Assembly: GCA_018806915.1 (NCBI GenBank)
Contig: JAGKQI010000083.1
Location: 62,001 to 126,000, forward strand
Source: Phytophthora colocasiae
Taxonomy: Eukaryota; Oomycota; Peronosporomycetes; Peronosporales; Peronosporaceae
Direction: 5' to 3'
Length of the DNA: 64,000 nt
Shown here: one piece after another, positions 63,402-64,000 of the stretch
Position numbering within the stretch: the stretch's first letter is position 1
How the letters are laid out: every line of letters begins with the position of its first letter
Translations under genes and position numbers: made by a program
The notes under the pieces: generated by a model
Told to the model about the DNA's origin: nothing
Databases searched by the model: none
The model's input: only the letters and a program-made list of their open reading frames with translations

Positions 63402-63428
63402 GCCCTACCGGGTAGATAACGAGTTTTT

Positions 63429-63466
63429 GGCGTCGTAGAGACAGCTGCGGCTGTCTCTACGACGCC
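63429..63466. repeat. Perfect 17-bp hairpin
   Basis: Arms GGCGTCGTAGAGACAGC (63429-63445) and GCTGTCTCTACGACGCC (63450-63466) with loop TGCG. GC-rich and very stable; no following T-run, so not a Pol III terminator. Confidence 0.9.
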
Positions 63467-64000
63467 GCAGCCTAGCTTCTATCGCGAGAGGAGGCTGGGG
63501 GCGCAAGCCAAAGTGCTCACCCAACGGGCAGCCTGCCGGCCGCCCTGCCGGGTAAGCCATCATGGGCGCCGAGCTCCGCCTGCTCGCCCGCGAGTCACCA
63601 CCACCTCCAACCTCGCGCCGTTCATCCGTCCTGTCGCCGCTCCTTTCTCTCCGCACCTTGCCCCTTGCTGCTTGCCCCCCGCTCCTTTCACTCCCGCCCT
63701 TGCCCTCTGCACCTGGCCTTGTCTGCTAGCCAGCCTCCGCCTTTCGCTCCTTGCCCTACAGCCTCCTCTCCCCGCTCCTTGTCCTCCAGCAGCTCTGGTC
63801 GCTGTCTGCTCCCCTGCTGGTCTAACGCTCCGCCACCACCCTTTCACGGCGCGGCCGCCGCACTCACCCGCAACAAACGGAATCAAAATATAGTGTGGCT
63901 CACAATATATCAAAATAAAAATATTTTTTTTTAATCTACCTTTTTTCTGTTACCGTCCGAGCCAGTCGGAGGTCGGAGATTTTACGGTATGGACGACAAG
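63467..64000. other. Pyrimidine-rich low-complexity stretch and AT-rich tail
   Basis: 63590-63850 is strongly biased to C and T on plus (CTCCTTTC, CCTTGCCC, CCCGCTCC motifs). From 63880 it turns AT-rich with a run of T/A. Open frames here are products of the bias, not genes. Confidence 0.5.

Noticed and set aside
63560..63934. Proline/leucine-rich ORFs near the right edge
   Set aside because: They come from pyrimidine-biased low-complexity DNA and are open on both strands.

Overview
The window is repeat-dense eukaryotic DNA, most likely from a plant-pathogenic oomycete of the Phytophthora/downy-mildew kind. The evidence is two Crinkler (CRN) effector genes with a variant LxLFLAK motif and an HVLVVVP motif, oomycete-style initiator motifs just upstream of both CRN starts, very short introns (56 and 74 nt), and a mass of chromodomain Ty3/gypsy retrotransposons with pogo- and Harbinger-like DNA transposons. 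I see no bacterial features. Apart from the CRN genes, almost every coding region is a broken transposon gene.

Layout. 1-841: short degenerate repeats, nothing identified. 1105-5456: truncated gypsy element (gypsy-1, related to family A). 5457-12910 and 20273-21118: gypsy element B. Its 5' half lies inverted at 5457-8338 and its 3' half reads forward from 9679; a piece of another element (E) lies between them. 12911-20267: gypsy element C, a full LTR-to-LTR unit with a 5-bp target duplication (TTAGC), nested in the 3' part of B. 21231-21440: relic of a pogo-type transposase. 21528-23717: pogo/mariner-type element with 27-bp inverted repeats, TA duplication and a broken transposase. 24370-26815 (-): decayed polynucleotide phosphorylase gene. 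28238-34030: large palindrome carrying two CRN genes head to head, whose right arm has been hit by a 919-bp fold-back MITE and a Harbinger-derived fold-back element. 34573-34953: fragment of a cysteine-rich gene cut by an LTR. 34954-61489: three family A gypsy elements in alternating orientation (A1 -, A2 +, A3 -), fused through their LTRs into a giant palindrome. 62282-63401 (-): decayed pogo/Tigger transposase. 63402-64000: perfect hairpin, pyrimidine-rich low complexity, AT-rich tail.

The signals no gene explains are: (1) element C is built almost end to end from short perfect inverted repeats (arms 6-10 bp, loops 2-11 nt) through LTRs, coding and non-coding parts; (2) family A is saturated with the tetramer GATC (12 copies in 300 bp where counted); (3) families A, C and E carry reading frames antisense to the element between the polymerase genes and the 3' LTR, in A a large coiled-coil protein; (4) element B and the A1-A2-A3 array show unusually exact inversions. 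Many frameshifts in A1 and A2 sit in homopolymer runs, so some breaks and joins may be assembly errors.
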